A stretch of DNA of 64,000 bases from Candidatus Villigracilis adiacens (GTDB taxonomy: Bacteria > Chloroflexota > Anaerolineae > Anaerolineales > Villigracilaceae), in the NCBI GenBank assembly GCA_016703605.1, contig JADJBU010000002.1:372001-436000 (forward strand). The letters run 5' to 3'. A program made the position numbers and the translations under genes. The notes below the pieces were generated by a model. The model was not told where the DNA came from, did no database searches, and saw only the letters and a program-made list of their open reading frames with translations. Shown here piece after piece: positions 27,672-36,461 of the stretch. Numbering within the stretch: the stretch's first letter is position 1; every line of letters starts with the position of its first letter.

Positions 27672-28639
27672 TATGCGGACATCTTCTTATGCCGCGCCAC
27701 ATCGGAATCGACCATCATCGTGACGAGTTCCTTGAACGTGACGGCGGGTTCCCATTTCAACTGGGTGCGCGCTTTCGACGGGTCGGAGATCAGCAAATCC
27801 ACTTCGGCGGGGCGGTAGAATTTCTCGTCTATTTTTACGTATTCGTTGTAATCCAAATCCACATGCGAGAAGGCGATCTCGCAGAACTCGCGCACCGAAT
27901 GGGTCTCGCCCATGCCGATGACATAATTATCGGGCGCCTCCTGTTGCAGCATCAGCCACATCGCCTGGACGTAATCGCCGGCAAAGCCCCAGTCGCGCTG
28001 GGAATCGAGGTTGCCGAGGCGCACTTCCTTCGCCTTGCCAAGTTTGATCATCGCCACCGCGTTGGAAATCTTGCGCGTCACAAATTCCAACCCGCGGCGC
28101 GGACTTTCATGGTTGAACAGGATTCCCGACGTGGCATAAATATCGAAAGACTCGCGGTAGTTGATCGTGATCCAATGCCCATACACCTTCGCCACGCCGT
28201 ACGGACTGCGCGGATAAAACGGCGTCGTTTCCTTCTGCGGAACCTCCAACACCTTGCCGAACATCTCGCTCGACGACGCCTGATAAAAGCGAATCTTCGG
28301 GTTCACAAAGCGGATGGCTTCCAACATGCGCGTCACGCCCAGCGCGGTCACATCGCCGGTCAGTGCGGGCTGGTTCCATGAAGTCGGCACGAAGGACTGC
28401 GCCGCCAGGTTATAGACCTCGGTCGGTTTATATTCTTCGAGCAGCGAAAGCAGCGAACCCTGGTCCTGCAAATCTCCCTGCAAAACGGTGATGTTATCCA
28501 GCAGGTGTTCGATGCGTTCAAAGTTGACCGTGCTGGAACGGCGCACCATCCCAACCACTTTGTACCCTTTCGATAACAGGAGTTCGGCGAGATACGAACC
28601 GTCCTGACCCGTGATTCCTGTGATTAATGCTGTAGGCAT
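27671..28639 (-). CDS. gmd: GDP-mannose 4,6-dehydratase
   Basis: This enzyme converts GDP-D-mannose to GDP-4-keto-6-deoxy-D-mannose, the branch point for fucose, rhamnose and perosamine-type sugars. The 322-residue short-chain dehydrogenase has the NADP motif [19 protein letters not shown] and the catalytic Tyr and Lys in [12 protein letters not shown], plus [16 protein letters not shown], which is diagnostic of Gmd. An AGGAG-like site precedes the ATG. No GDP-fucose synthase or GDP-rhamnose reductase follows here, so the partner enzyme must be elsewhere. It is about average in length for the family. Confidence 0.94.
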   Translation of the reverse strand: MPTALITGITGQDGSYLAELLLSKGYKVVGMVRRSSTVNFERIEHLLDNITVLQGDLQDQGSLLSLLEEYKPTEVYNLAAQSFVPTSWNQPALTGDVTALGVTRMLEAIRFVNPKIRFYQASSSEMFGKVLEVPQKETTPFYPRSPYGVAKVYGHWITINYRESFDIYATSGILFNHESPRRGLEFVTRKISNAVAMIKLGKAKEVRLGNLDSQRDWGFAGDYVQAMWLMLQQEAPDNYVIGMGETHSVREFCEIAFSHVDLDYNEYVKIDEKFYRPAEVDLLISDPSKARTQLKWEPAVTFKELVTMMVDSDVARHKKMSA

Positions 28640-28673
28640 TGGTTCTCCTTGAGTTCAAAATTCAGTCGCTGAA

Positions 28674-30239
28674 TTATACACGATACGCGCGGTCACGCCA
28701 GACGCCCCACCCCGCAATCAACGCCCACGCGACCAGGATCAAAGTCACCATCCACGCAAACGGCAGTTGGACTCCGAAATGCAAATACCGGTTTAGATAC
28801 CACTGCGCAAAGACCGCCACCAAAACGATCTCCATCGCAACCACACGCGGGAACCACGCGTTGCGAGTCTCGCGCCACCAAACCCAGACATGCCCGGCAA
28901 GGATCGCCTGCCACACAAACAAAATCAAACGATAGCGCGGATTATCCCATTGATCGCCGCCGCCGCGCAATGCCGTGAAGAGGACCCAGCCCCAGACGAT
29001 GAGACTCAACCACAAGCGGATTCCACGCCCCGCACGGTTCGACTCCGCGCCCGTGCCTGACTCTGCCCAGATAGCGAGGGTCAACGCTGGAAGCATCGCG
29101 TACCATCCCGCTGCGCGCAGGATGCCGATCACCTTCCAGATGATCTCCGTCGGCGCGACAAGAATCGCCGGGAGGACGGGTTGCAGCACGCCATAGATCA
29201 TCACAAAGGGAAGTTCCATCCAGTCCGGCATTTCGTCGAAGAGTTTCTGCACCCAGCCGGAGCCTTCTTCGATCTTGTAGGCGTTCCACTTCAACGACTC
29301 GCGGATGAAGTTTTGAATCACCCCCAGCGGACCGCCGCCCCCAAGATTCCCCTGCCTGTCCAACGCGGCGGATAACAGGAATAGCCCGGCGACAAAGACA
29401 ACGCCCAAAATGACCGCCCCCCACCAGGGGAAACGTCCGCGATCGCTGGAGAAGTACATCCACCCGCCGAGGATGACGAGCGTGACCAACGCAATGGACG
29501 GCGAGACAAGCAGCATCCCCAAAATGCCGAGCGCAAGCCATGTCAATGATCTCTTACCGCGGCTGTGATTCCACGAAACGAATCCCCACAGGCAAAACGC
29601 GCTGAACGCCAGCAGGTACGGCTCGCGCATCGGAACTCCGCCCAGCAGGACGCTTTCAGGATACAAGGCGAATATCCAGGTTGCAGCCGAAGCGACCATT
29701 TCCCCCCATTGCATGTTGACCGCCTTCCACAGAAACGGGACTCCCAACGCCCCCATCAACGCGGACATCAACACCAGCAACAAAGTCCGATGCGCGTCGG
29801 GCGAAAGATAACGGTAGAGAAAAGCACAGAAAGCCAGCAGCCCGCCATACTGGTCCGAAGCGAAGCGGCTGTTGAACGCATCCATAATCGGGCGGTCGGA
29901 CGAAGCCAGTTCCCAGGCTTGAGAGTCGCGGCGGTAGGCATCCGTGTAGGTGAAGCCCGCGCCCTGCTCTTCATCGCCCGCATGACCGTAAATGGGCAGG
30001 GCAAGGCGCGTCGTCACGCCGCCCGCCAAACGCAAAACAAATGCGATGGCAACCAGGTAAGACAAACTTCCAGTTTGTCCCACAGCAGATGCAAGAAGAA
30101 AGAAGGAAAGAAGAAAGAGAAAAGAAAACGCAAAAAAGCCGGCCAGCCAGTCCCCCGGCTGGAGCGCGGATAGCGCCGCGCCCAATGCGAGTGAAAGTGG
30201 AACACCCCAGGCGAGATCGCGTCGTTGAAAGGGTTTCAT
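28674..30239 (-). CDS. Polytopic membrane protein of unknown function
   Basis: A 521-residue protein with about 11-12 membrane helices. After the first helices a loop of about 60 residues (GHAGDEEQGAGFTYTDAYRR) lies where GT-C enzymes place their catalytic loop, and it is rich in Asp and Glu, so a membrane glycosyltransferase or ligase is possible. The ATG at 30239 is chosen because upstream codons in the frame show no membrane-protein character. It is the first gene of the polysaccharide run as read here, directly after the hydrogenase operon. No named family was recognised. Confidence 0.75.
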   Translation of the reverse strand: MKPFQRRDLAWGVPLSLALGAALSALQPGDWLAGFFAFSFLFLLSFFLLASAVGQTGSLSYLVAIAFVLRLAGGVTTRLALPIYGHAGDEEQGAGFTYTDAYRRDSQAWELASSDRPIMDAFNSRFASDQYGGLLAFCAFLYRYLSPDAHRTLLLVLMSALMGALGVPFLWKAVNMQWGEMVASAATWIFALYPESVLLGGVPMREPYLLAFSAFCLWGFVSWNHSRGKRSLTWLALGILGMLLVSPSIALVTLVILGGWMYFSSDRGRFPWWGAVILGVVFVAGLFLLSAALDRQGNLGGGGPLGVIQNFIRESLKWNAYKIEEGSGWVQKLFDEMPDWMELPFVMIYGVLQPVLPAILVAPTEIIWKVIGILRAAGWYAMLPALTLAIWAESGTGAESNRAGRGIRLWLSLIVWGWVLFTALRGGGDQWDNPRYRLILFVWQAILAGHVWVWWRETRNAWFPRVVAMEIVLVAVFAQWYLNRYLHFGVQLPFAWMVTLILVAWALIAGWGVWRDRAYRV

Positions 30240-30274
30240 ATCCCCACTTTTACCATAATTTGGAAACTTGGATT

Positions 30275-30742
30275 TTATATCCTCTCGAGCAGCTTCAACG
30301 CAATATGCGCGGCTTGCGGAACGCATTCCGCCACCTTCGGCGAGAGTTCCTCCCCAAATTCGCGGATGGCTTGAATGGCGATGCCGATCACGATCACCTC
30401 CTCCGGCACATGCGCCCCCATCCGCCGTCCAAGTTCGATGGCGTTTTGCAGCGAGGTATCATGCGCGCTCGTGGTATGAAAGGCGGAATAATTTGGCAGG
30501 TCGTCCAGTTTGCTGATTATGATCGAGCCAAGGTCCTCCTCAGGCGAGATACAAGCATCCACAATGATGGCGCGGTCGTAACCGATGAGGTGTTCCATCA
30601 GCCCAATGCCGCCAAACGAAAGACATTCGATCCCCGCCGATACATCCGGGGGTAATTGACAGGTTATCTCTTCGACGACCTTCCACCCCACCCCGTCGTC
30701 GCCGAGGATGGGGTTGCCGAGACCGACAATGATCGTTTTCAT
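30275..30742 (-). CDS. [NiFe]-hydrogenase maturation protease
   Basis: A 155-residue HyaD/HycI-type endopeptidase that cuts the C-terminal extension from the hydrogenase large subunit after nickel insertion. The N-terminus VGLGNPILGDDGVGWKVVE carries the first nickel-binding acidic residue, VDACIS the second, and the His in HTTSAHDTSLQN the third. It is the last gene of the hydrogenase operon, 42 bp after the large subunit gene whose 27-residue tail it should remove. Confidence 0.93.
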   Translation of the reverse strand: MKTIIVGLGNPILGDDGVGWKVVEEITCQLPPDVSAGIECLSFGGIGLMEHLIGYDRAIIVDACISPEEDLGSIIISKLDDLPNYSAFHTTSAHDTSLQNAIELGRRMGAHVPEEVIVIGIAIQAIREFGEELSPKVAECVPQAAHIALKLLERI

Positions 30743-30784
30743 GATGACGCCTCCGCTTCAGACTTAACCGACGCCTGATTCCGC

Positions 30785-32251
30785 TTAACAAAACTGACTC
30801 AACACCTCAAGCGGATTCCCGTCCGCATCGAATATCTTGATCTCCAAAGGCATCTGTCCCGGCAATGAATGGGTGGCGCAGCCGAAGCATGGGTCGTAGG
30901 CGCGGAACGCCATCTCGACCATGTTGAGCAACCCTTCGTTGACGACCCCGTCGTGAATGAGACTCTGCGCCGCTTTCTTCGTGGACATCTGAATCGGCGC
31001 GTAGTTGTTGGTGGTGCCGACGATGAGATTCGCTTTGGTCACGCGCCCCAGTTCATCGGTCCAGTAATGATGCGTGAGAGTCCCGCGCGGCGCTTCGACG
31101 ATTCCGATTCCCTCTGTCGGAGTCTGGGTCGGCTTGGTGTGAACATTCGGAGAGGTGATTTCGGGATCGGTAACCAGTTCGACCCAGCGTTCGGCGGCGT
31201 AAAGCAATTCGATCAGCCGCGCCCAGTGTGTCGCGAGACGTTGATGCACGGGCTTGCCGCCGAGGGTTGCATAAAATCTTTCGTATTCCGCCTGCGCGAG
31301 CGGAGTCGCCATGCCGTCCGCGGCGTTGAGGCGCGAAAGCGGGGTCGCCATGTAGACGCCCGACTCGATTCCATCCGTGAAGCCCTTCCAGCCGACGTTC
31401 TTGAGATACGGGAACTTGAGATAGGTCCACGGCTCGACGTGCTCGGCGATGTGGTTCATGTATTCGTTCGGCGCATATTTGCAGAACTCTTTCCCGTTCG
31501 GATCTACGACGCGCACTTTGCCGTCGTAGAAGTTGACCTTGTTATTCGCATCCACCAGACCCATGTAATAAGTGCGGTGGGTATACACGTCGCCGAGGAT
31601 GAGGTCAACGTAGCCCTTGTTGCCAAGCACGATGTCGTTGAAGATTTTGAGGCTGAACTGCGCGAACTCGATAGCCCACCTGCCCATCTCTTCGATCTCT
31701 TTGCGCTGTTCTTCAGTGATGCCCTTCGTGATGCCGCCGGGGATGGATGTGCAGGGATGGACTTTCCTCCCGCCGATCATCTCGACGACAGTGTGACCAC
31801 ACTTGCGCATCTGGATGACCTTGCCGCCGATCTCCAACCCGACCTTGTGAATCACGCCGAGGATGTTGCGCTCCGCGACGGGCGCATCGGGTCCCATCAC
31901 GAAGTCGGGTCCGCCGAGAGCGTAGAAGTGGGTGGTGTGATCGGTGCAATAGAAAGCCGAGTAAAGCAATTCGCGCAGCATCTTTGCCGTGCGCGGCGGG
32001 TCAACGTGATAGACCGCATCCGCCGCTTTTGCCGCCGCCATGTGATGCGCCTCGGGGCAGACTCCGCAGATGCGATTCGTGATGAGCGGCATTTCCTCAA
32101 TCGGACGCCCGACCACGAATCGTTCGAATCCGCGCAGTTCGGGGATTTGAAAGTACGAGTTGGCGACCTCCCCTTTATCGTCCAGAAAGATCTCGATCTT
32201 GCCGTGACCTTCGAGCCGGGTGACGGGGTCAATGGATATGCGTTGGGTCAT
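30785..32251 (-). CDS. mvhA: [NiFe]-hydrogenase large subunit (group 3c, MvhA-like)
   Basis: The H2-activating subunit of a cytoplasmic hydrogenase. The proximal motif RICGVCPEAHH gives Cys62 and Cys65, and the distal motif DPCFGCATH gives Cys455 and Cys458 of a 488-residue protein; these four Cys bind Ni and Fe. The 27 residues after His461 are the extension removed by the maturation protease encoded next. The ATG at 32251 follows a GGAG box; a longer frame includes codons made of the simple repeat in the gap. With mvhG, mvhD and hdrABC upstream it fits the electron-bifurcating Mvh-Hdr complex known from methanogens. Confidence 0.95.
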   Translation of the reverse strand: MTQRISIDPVTRLEGHGKIEIFLDDKGEVANSYFQIPELRGFERFVVGRPIEEMPLITNRICGVCPEAHHMAAAKAADAVYHVDPPRTAKMLRELLYSAFYCTDHTTHFYALGGPDFVMGPDAPVAERNILGVIHKVGLEIGGKVIQMRKCGHTVVEMIGGRKVHPCTSIPGGITKGITEEQRKEIEEMGRWAIEFAQFSLKIFNDIVLGNKGYVDLILGDVYTHRTYYMGLVDANNKVNFYDGKVRVVDPNGKEFCKYAPNEYMNHIAEHVEPWTYLKFPYLKNVGWKGFTDGIESGVYMATPLSRLNAADGMATPLAQAEYERFYATLGGKPVHQRLATHWARLIELLYAAERWVELVTDPEITSPNVHTKPTQTPTEGIGIVEAPRGTLTHHYWTDELGRVTKANLIVGTTNNYAPIQMSTKKAAQSLIHDGVVNEGLLNMVEMAFRAYDPCFGCATHSLPGQMPLEIKIFDADGNPLEVLSQFC

Positions 32252-32257
32252 GGGGAC

Positions 32258-32322
32258 TCCTTTGGTAATTGGTGATTGGTAATTGGTAATTGGTGATTGA
32301 ATCTCCAATCTCCAATCTCCAC
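32258..32322. repeat. Simple repeat (TTGGTAATTGG type) in hydrogenase operon gap
   Basis: On the plus strand the gap reads as irregular repeats of TTGGTAATTGGTGATTGG and then CAATCTCCAATCTCC. The same pattern, in the opposite order of units, is in the mvhD-hdrA gap near 34424-34466. The repeat has no coding role and is read through when the mvhA frame is extended upstream. Confidence 0.65.
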
Positions 32323-32574
32323 TTACTTCTCCAGCGGCGACGAGTCGTCGTGCAGTTCTTTCACGAAATGCGCCCGCGCTTCCACCTCTTCCATCTTGAG
32401 CGAGGCGTATTGCGAGGCTTCCTTCATCAACTTCTCGACCAGGTCGGCTGGAAGTTTCTTGAGGTCGTCGTGGCTGTATCCCTTTTCCTTTAGGAATTCT
32501 TCGATCAGCGCCTTCTCCAGCATCGCATTGGGGTCTTCGACGGGTTCGGTATCACCAATTGGCTTCGTGTTCAT
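32323..32574 (-). CDS. Small acidic/alpha-helical protein between hydrogenase subunit genes
   Basis: An 83-residue protein, highly charged and predicted helical (for example LEKALIEEFLKEKGYSHDDL, then AKLMKEASQYASLKMEE-like sequence in its second half). No Cys and no membrane segment. It lies in the same direction between mvhG and mvhA with a GAAGG-like ribosome site, so it is probably expressed with the hydrogenase. It could be an assembly factor or small structural subunit. The family is not recognised. Confidence 0.72.
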   Translation of the reverse strand: MNTKPIGDTEPVEDPNAMLEKALIEEFLKEKGYSHDDLKKLPADLVEKLMKEASQYASLKMEEVEARAHFVKELHDDSSPLEK

Positions 32575-32635
32575 ATCAGCCTTCTTTCTTCTTCAACCTT
32601 CTTTACTCTTTCTTCTTTCATTTATCACCACTAAC

Positions 32636-32785
32636 CACTTTCCACTCCCCATTCACTATTCCCCATTCACTATTCCCCATTCCCCACTATTCCCCATTCC
32701 CCATTCCCTATTCCCCATTCACTCACTATTCCCCATTCCCCACTCCCCACTCACTATTCCCCACTCCCCACTCCCCATTCACTAC
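32636..32785. repeat. Low-complexity repeat (ATTCCCCATTCACT units)
   Basis: About 150 bp made of irregular repeats of ATTCCCC, ATTCACT and CACTCCCC on the plus strand. It separates mvhG from the small-protein gene and runs into the 3' end of mvhG, where it codes for the odd tail EWGVGSGE. It is pyrimidine-rich on the plus strand and purine-rich in the mRNA. Confidence 0.8.
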
Positions 32786-33766
32786 TCACCTTCCACGCCT
32801 CCCGATTCGCCTTCAACAGCGACCCCGCGAGATTGAAGCGATAGACCTGCCCGGTCGGGTCGGGGATGCCGTCCAGGATGCGTTCGATCTCCCCCGGCTC
32901 CTTCGCGTCTATGACGGAGGCAAACGCCGAGATCAGCCGCGCGCCGTAATCGGTCACACCCTCAGCGGGACCGTAGCAGCCGATACATTGAGTCCCCGCC
33001 CCCGGACAGCGCGCGTTGCATCCGCTTCGCGTGGCGGGACCGTTGCACGGAATCCCCTGCTCGAGCAGGCACAACGCCGGGTCAACCGGGGCGATGTCTT
33101 GAATGCGCTTGAACTCTTTGATGAGTTTGACATTCCGCGCGCGCGGACATTCGTCACAGACGGTCGAATCGCCCGCGCCGATGACCGATCCCTTCGGCGG
33201 GAGTTCGGCTTCTTGACCACTTTGACGACGAGATCAACCACCGCCGCGATCTGATGCGACTCGGGCGGGCAGCCCGGCATGAAGTAATCCACGTCCACCA
33301 CCGCTTCGAGCGGACGCAGAATCGGCGCAAGGGTTGGGATGTGCAATTCGCCTTCCGGCACATCGTACGATGTGCGCGGATAGATTCCATGCGGGTTGTC
33401 GGTGGTCAGCGTATTGAACGCGGTATGAACAATATCGCCCACCGGACTCAGATTCGCCAAACCGGGGATGCATCCTTCGCAGGCGCACGATCCGAAGGCG
33501 ACCAGAATCTTCGATTTCCTTCTCAGCAATTTGGCAAGATGCTCGTTCTCATCGTTGCGGATTCCGCCGTTGAAGAGCGTCAGCAGGATCGAGCCGTCTT
33601 CCATCGCTTCGACGTCTTTATACTTTGCGTCCATTGCCACGGGCCAGAAGACCACATCGAAGTTGGCGTCCACATCCAAAATCTTCTCGTGGATGTTCAG
33701 CACCGCGATCTCGCATCCGCCGCAGGAAGCCGCCCAGTACATTGCAAACTTCGGTTTCGCGGTCAT
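32754..33766 (-). CDS. mvhG: [NiFe]-hydrogenase small subunit (MvhG-like), frameshifted
   Basis: The electron-transfer subunit that carries three iron-sulfur clusters. The first part, from the ATG at 33766, has SCGGCEIA, the block [11 protein letters not shown] and PGCPPE; the second part has [13 protein letters not shown] and TQCIGCYGP. The direct frame leaves the family after [10 protein letters not shown], while another frame continues [20 protein letters not shown]. Adding one C to the CC at 33207-33208 (GG on the plus strand) restores a single protein of about 337 residues. The last residues come from a low-complexity repeat. The ATG overlaps the stop of mvhD by 4 bp. A truly broken gene would disable the hydrogenase, so a sequence error is favoured. 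Confidence 0.9.
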
Positions 33767-34266
33767 GGTGTCACCTCCTTCTCGAAGGATGAGGGATGAA
33801 TGATGAATGATGAATTTTCGCTTTCTTCATCCTTCATCCTTCCACCTTCATCCTTTCCCCAAGCCAGCGGACCCAACTTCCGAATCTCCTCCACAAAAGC
33901 CGTCGTCTCCGCCGCGAACTTCGCGCCTTCCGCCGCGCTCGCCCAAACGAGTTTGACGCGCCCCGCTTCGATGCCCAAGCCCGCCAAGACGCGCTTCAGC
34001 AAAAGGAATCGGCGCAAGGCTTTGTAATTCTGTTCGAGATAATGACATTCTCCGGGGTGACAGCCTGTGATCATCACGCCGTCCGCGCCCTGGGCGAGCG
34101 CGCGCAGGACGAAGGTCGGGTCGAGCCGCCCGGAGCACATCAGGCGCACCAAGCGCACGTTCGGCGCATATTTCATGCGAGCCGTCCCCGCCAAATCCGC
34201 GGCGCGATAACTGCACCAGTTGCAGGTAAAGCCGATGATGGTGGGTTCAAAAGTGTTGTTGTCCAT
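33763..34266 (-). CDS. mvhD: Hydrogenase iron-sulfur subunit delta (MvhD)
   Basis: MvhD links the hydrogenase to heterodisulfide reductase through a [2Fe-2S] cluster. The 167-residue protein has the conserved Cys pattern GFTCNWCSYRAADLAG, RLMCSGR and GCHPGECHY. The last 29 residues (from GRMKDEESE) are encoded by a repeat-like tract of GATGAA units and are not typical of the family, so the functional protein probably ends near 138. It overlaps mvhG by 4 bp and follows a gap holding a 121-bp inverted repeat. Confidence 0.93.
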   Translation of the reverse strand: MDNNTFEPTIIGFTCNWCSYRAADLAGTARMKYAPNVRLVRLMCSGRLDPTFVLRALAQGADGVMITGCHPGECHYLEQNYKALRRFLLLKRVLAGLGIEAGRVKLVWASAAEGAKFAAETTAFVEEIRKLGPLAWGKDEGGRMKDEESENSSFIIHPSSFEKEVTP

Positions 34267-34282
34267 AAGTCTCTCCGTTTGT

Positions 34283-34403
34283 GTAACTGCTCAGCGGCTT
34301 GTCATTTCGACGAGCGGAGCGAGGAGAAATCCTGGACAACGTCAAAGGGATTTCTCGCTATCGCTCGAAATGACAATCGAGAATGAGCAGGCTGAGCAGT
34401 TAC
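34283..34403. repeat. 121-bp inverted-repeat element with 12-bp ends (copy 1)
   Basis: Ends GTAACTGCTCAG (34283-34294) and CTGAGCAGTTAC (34392-34403) are exact inverted repeats; inside, GTCATTTCGA and TCGAAATGAC are a second inverted pair. An element with the same ends and interior, in reverse orientation, lies at 63410-63517. It sits in the gap between hdrA and mvhD within the operon. It fits a MITE. Confidence 0.85.
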
Positions 34404-34423
34404 CCGTTTGTGGAGATTAGAAA

Positions 34424-34466
34424 TTAGTTCTTGCCAATCACCAATTACCAATTACCAATCTCCAAT
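34424..34466. repeat. Simple repeat (CCAATTACCAATC type) upstream of the hdrA stop
   Basis: Short tract of CCAATCACCAATTACC-like units abutting the end of hdrA. It belongs to the same simple-repeat family as 32258-32322. It adds no reading frame of its own. Confidence 0.55.
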
Positions 34467-36461
34467 TCACACACCTTCAAGCGTGCGTAACAACAGCCCG
34501 TCAATCTGCGCCATGATCTGCTCGTCGCTGAAACCGGTTCCGCTGATCGCGCCGGCCGGGCAAGCCGCCACGCAGGTTCCGCATCCCTGGCAGAGCGCCG
34601 GGTTGATATTCGATACGTTGTCATCTTCGATGTATGCAATGGCGTTGAACGGACACAATCCGTTGCAGATGCGGCAGCCGGAACATTTCTCCGCGTTGAT
34701 GCTGGCTTTGATCGGTTCGAGCGTGACTTCCTTCTGTAAAATCTTGTCCAGCACGCGAGCCGAAGCCGCCGCGCCCTGTGCCACGCTCGAAGGGATGTCC
34801 TTCGGTCCCTGCGCGCACCCGGCGATGTAAATGCCTTCGGTCATCGTCGCAACGGGATCGAGTTTCGGATGTTTTTCGGTGAACCAGCCGTCAGTGGAGC
34901 ATGAGATACCGAACTGCTTCCCAACTTCCTTTGAGTCCCGACGCGGTTGGAGTCCGCTCGAGAGGATGACCATGTCAACGGGAATCCGCCTCTGCTTGCC
35001 CGCCAGCGTATCCTCCACCTGGATGATGAGTTTGCCCTTCTCGCGTTCATCCCGAGCTGCGTTCGTGACCTCCGCCACCTTGCCGCGCACAAAGAGAGTC
35101 CCTTCCTCCAGCACGCGCTGATAGAACTCGTCGTAGGCTTTGTACGCCGTGCGCATGTCAATGTAGAAGTTGTAGACCGTCGCGCCCGTCCGCTCGTGGA
35201 CGAGATGCGCGAACTTCAATCCCTGCATACAGCAGATGACCGAGCAATAATTGTTGAAGTTCTTGTCGCGCGAGCCGACGCAATGGATGATGCCGACGCT
35301 CTTCGGCGTGGACTTTCCATCGCGCAAAACAATGTTGCCGTTCGTCGGTCCCGCCGCGTTGCTGAGACGTTCGAACTCCAGACTCGTGAAGACGTTCGGC
35401 AAACGCCCGTAACCGTAATTGCTCACGCGCCGCGCGTCGAACAGGTCGTAGCCGGTCGCAAGGATGATATTGCCCACGTCAAAGTGGACCAACTGGTCTT
35501 CCTGCTTGAAGTCAATCGCGCCCGTCGGGCAGAATTTTTCACAAGCCTTGCACGTCCCCTTCAAAAAGTATGTGCAGTTCTCCTTGTCCATCACCGGGAA
35601 TTTCGGGACGGCCTGCGCGAACGGAGCGTACACGGCTTTGCGATAACCAAGCCCCGCTTCGAACACATCGTCAATCACTTTCTTCGGGCATTTCTCTTCG
35701 CAGATGCCGCAGCCCGTGCAGAGTTCTTCGTTGATAAACCGCGCCTTCTTCTTCACCGTCACGTGAAAGTTGCCGACATAACCCGCCACGTTCGTCACTT
35801 CGCTCCACGTCATCAACGTGATGTTCGGATGCGTCCCCGCCTCGACCATGCGCGGCGTGAGAATACAAGCCGAACAATCCAGCGTCGGGAAGGTTTTATC
35901 GAACTGCGCCATGTGCCCGCCAATCGAAGGTTCGCGTTCGACGAGATAAACATGGAAACCCGCATTCGCAATTTCCAACGCCGCCTGGATGCCCGCGATC
36001 CCGCCGCCGACTACAAGCGTGTTCGGGTTAATCGGCACTTTGATCTCTTCGAGCGCTCTGTTCTCGATCACGCGCGACACCGCGCCCGCGATCACCGCCT
36101 TCGATTTTTCCGTGGCGACGGCTTTATCCGTGTGTACCCACGAAACCTGTTCGCGGATCGAAGCGAGTTCCACCAGATACGGATTCAACCCCGCATTCTT
36201 CGCCGCCGTGCGAAAGGTCTTCTCGTGCAGATGCGGCGAACAAGCCGCGACGACGACACGAGTCAAGCCGAGTTCCTTGATGTCCTTCTCGATCAACTCC
36301 TGCCCCAAACTCGAACACATAAACTTGTAATCGCGCGCCACGATCACGCCCTGGCGCCCCAACTTCTCCGCCGCCCATTTGGCGACATGCTCGACATCCA
36401 CCACCCCGGCGATGTTCGTCCCGCAATGACAGACGTAGACCCCGATCTTTTCCTGATTCAT
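34467..36461 (-). CDS. hdrA: Heterodisulfide reductase subunit A-like flavoprotein
   Basis: The FAD protein at the centre of Hdr-type electron bifurcation. The 664-residue sequence has an N-terminal cluster domain (VCHCGTNIAG), the FAD motif TLVVGGGIAGIQAALEIA, the flavin-adjacent LDCSACILTP, and four Cys sets for [4Fe-4S] clusters: CTGCGICEEKCP, CKACEKFCP, CSGCRICNGLCP and CQGCGTCVAACP. It overlaps hdrB by 4 bp. Together with hdrB, hdrC and the Mvh subunits it would pair H2 oxidation to reduction of a low-potential carrier (ferredoxin) and a high-potential acceptor. Which disulfide or other acceptor is used in a bacterium is unknown. Confidence 0.95.
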   Translation of the reverse strand: MNQEKIGVYVCHCGTNIAGVVDVEHVAKWAAEKLGRQGVIVARDYKFMCSSLGQELIEKDIKELGLTRVVVAACSPHLHEKTFRTAAKNAGLNPYLVELASIREQVSWVHTDKAVATEKSKAVIAGAVSRVIENRALEEIKVPINPNTLVVGGGIAGIQAALEIANAGFHVYLVEREPSIGGHMAQFDKTFPTLDCSACILTPRMVEAGTHPNITLMTWSEVTNVAGYVGNFHVTVKKKARFINEELCTGCGICEEKCPKKVIDDVFEAGLGYRKAVYAPFAQAVPKFPVMDKENCTYFLKGTCKACEKFCPTGAIDFKQEDQLVHFDVGNIILATGYDLFDARRVSNYGYGRLPNVFTSLEFERLSNAAGPTNGNIVLRDGKSTPKSVGIIHCVGSRDKNFNNYCSVICCMQGLKFAHLVHERTGATVYNFYIDMRTAYKAYDEFYQRVLEEGTLFVRGKVAEVTNAARDEREKGKLIIQVEDTLAGKQRRIPVDMVILSSGLQPRRDSKEVGKQFGISCSTDGWFTEKHPKLDPVATMTEGIYIAGCAQGPKDIPSSVAQGAAASARVLDKILQKEVTLEPIKASINAEKCSGCRICNGLCPFNAIAYIEDDNVSNINPALCQGCGTCVAACPAGAISGTGFSDEQIMAQIDGLLLRTLEGV

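Noticed and set aside
30869..32275. 468-codon open frame on the plus strand opposite mvhA
   Set aside because: It is the antisense shadow of a GC-rich, well-supported hydrogenase gene and shows no family features.
32636..32785. CRISPR-like repetition in the hydrogenase operon
   Set aside because: Units are short, irregular and lack constant repeats with unique spacers; no cas genes are present.
32559..33254. Plus-strand frame across the ATTCCCC repeat
   Set aside because: It arises from low-complexity sequence with Ser, Pro and Phe repeats and then runs antisense to mvhG.
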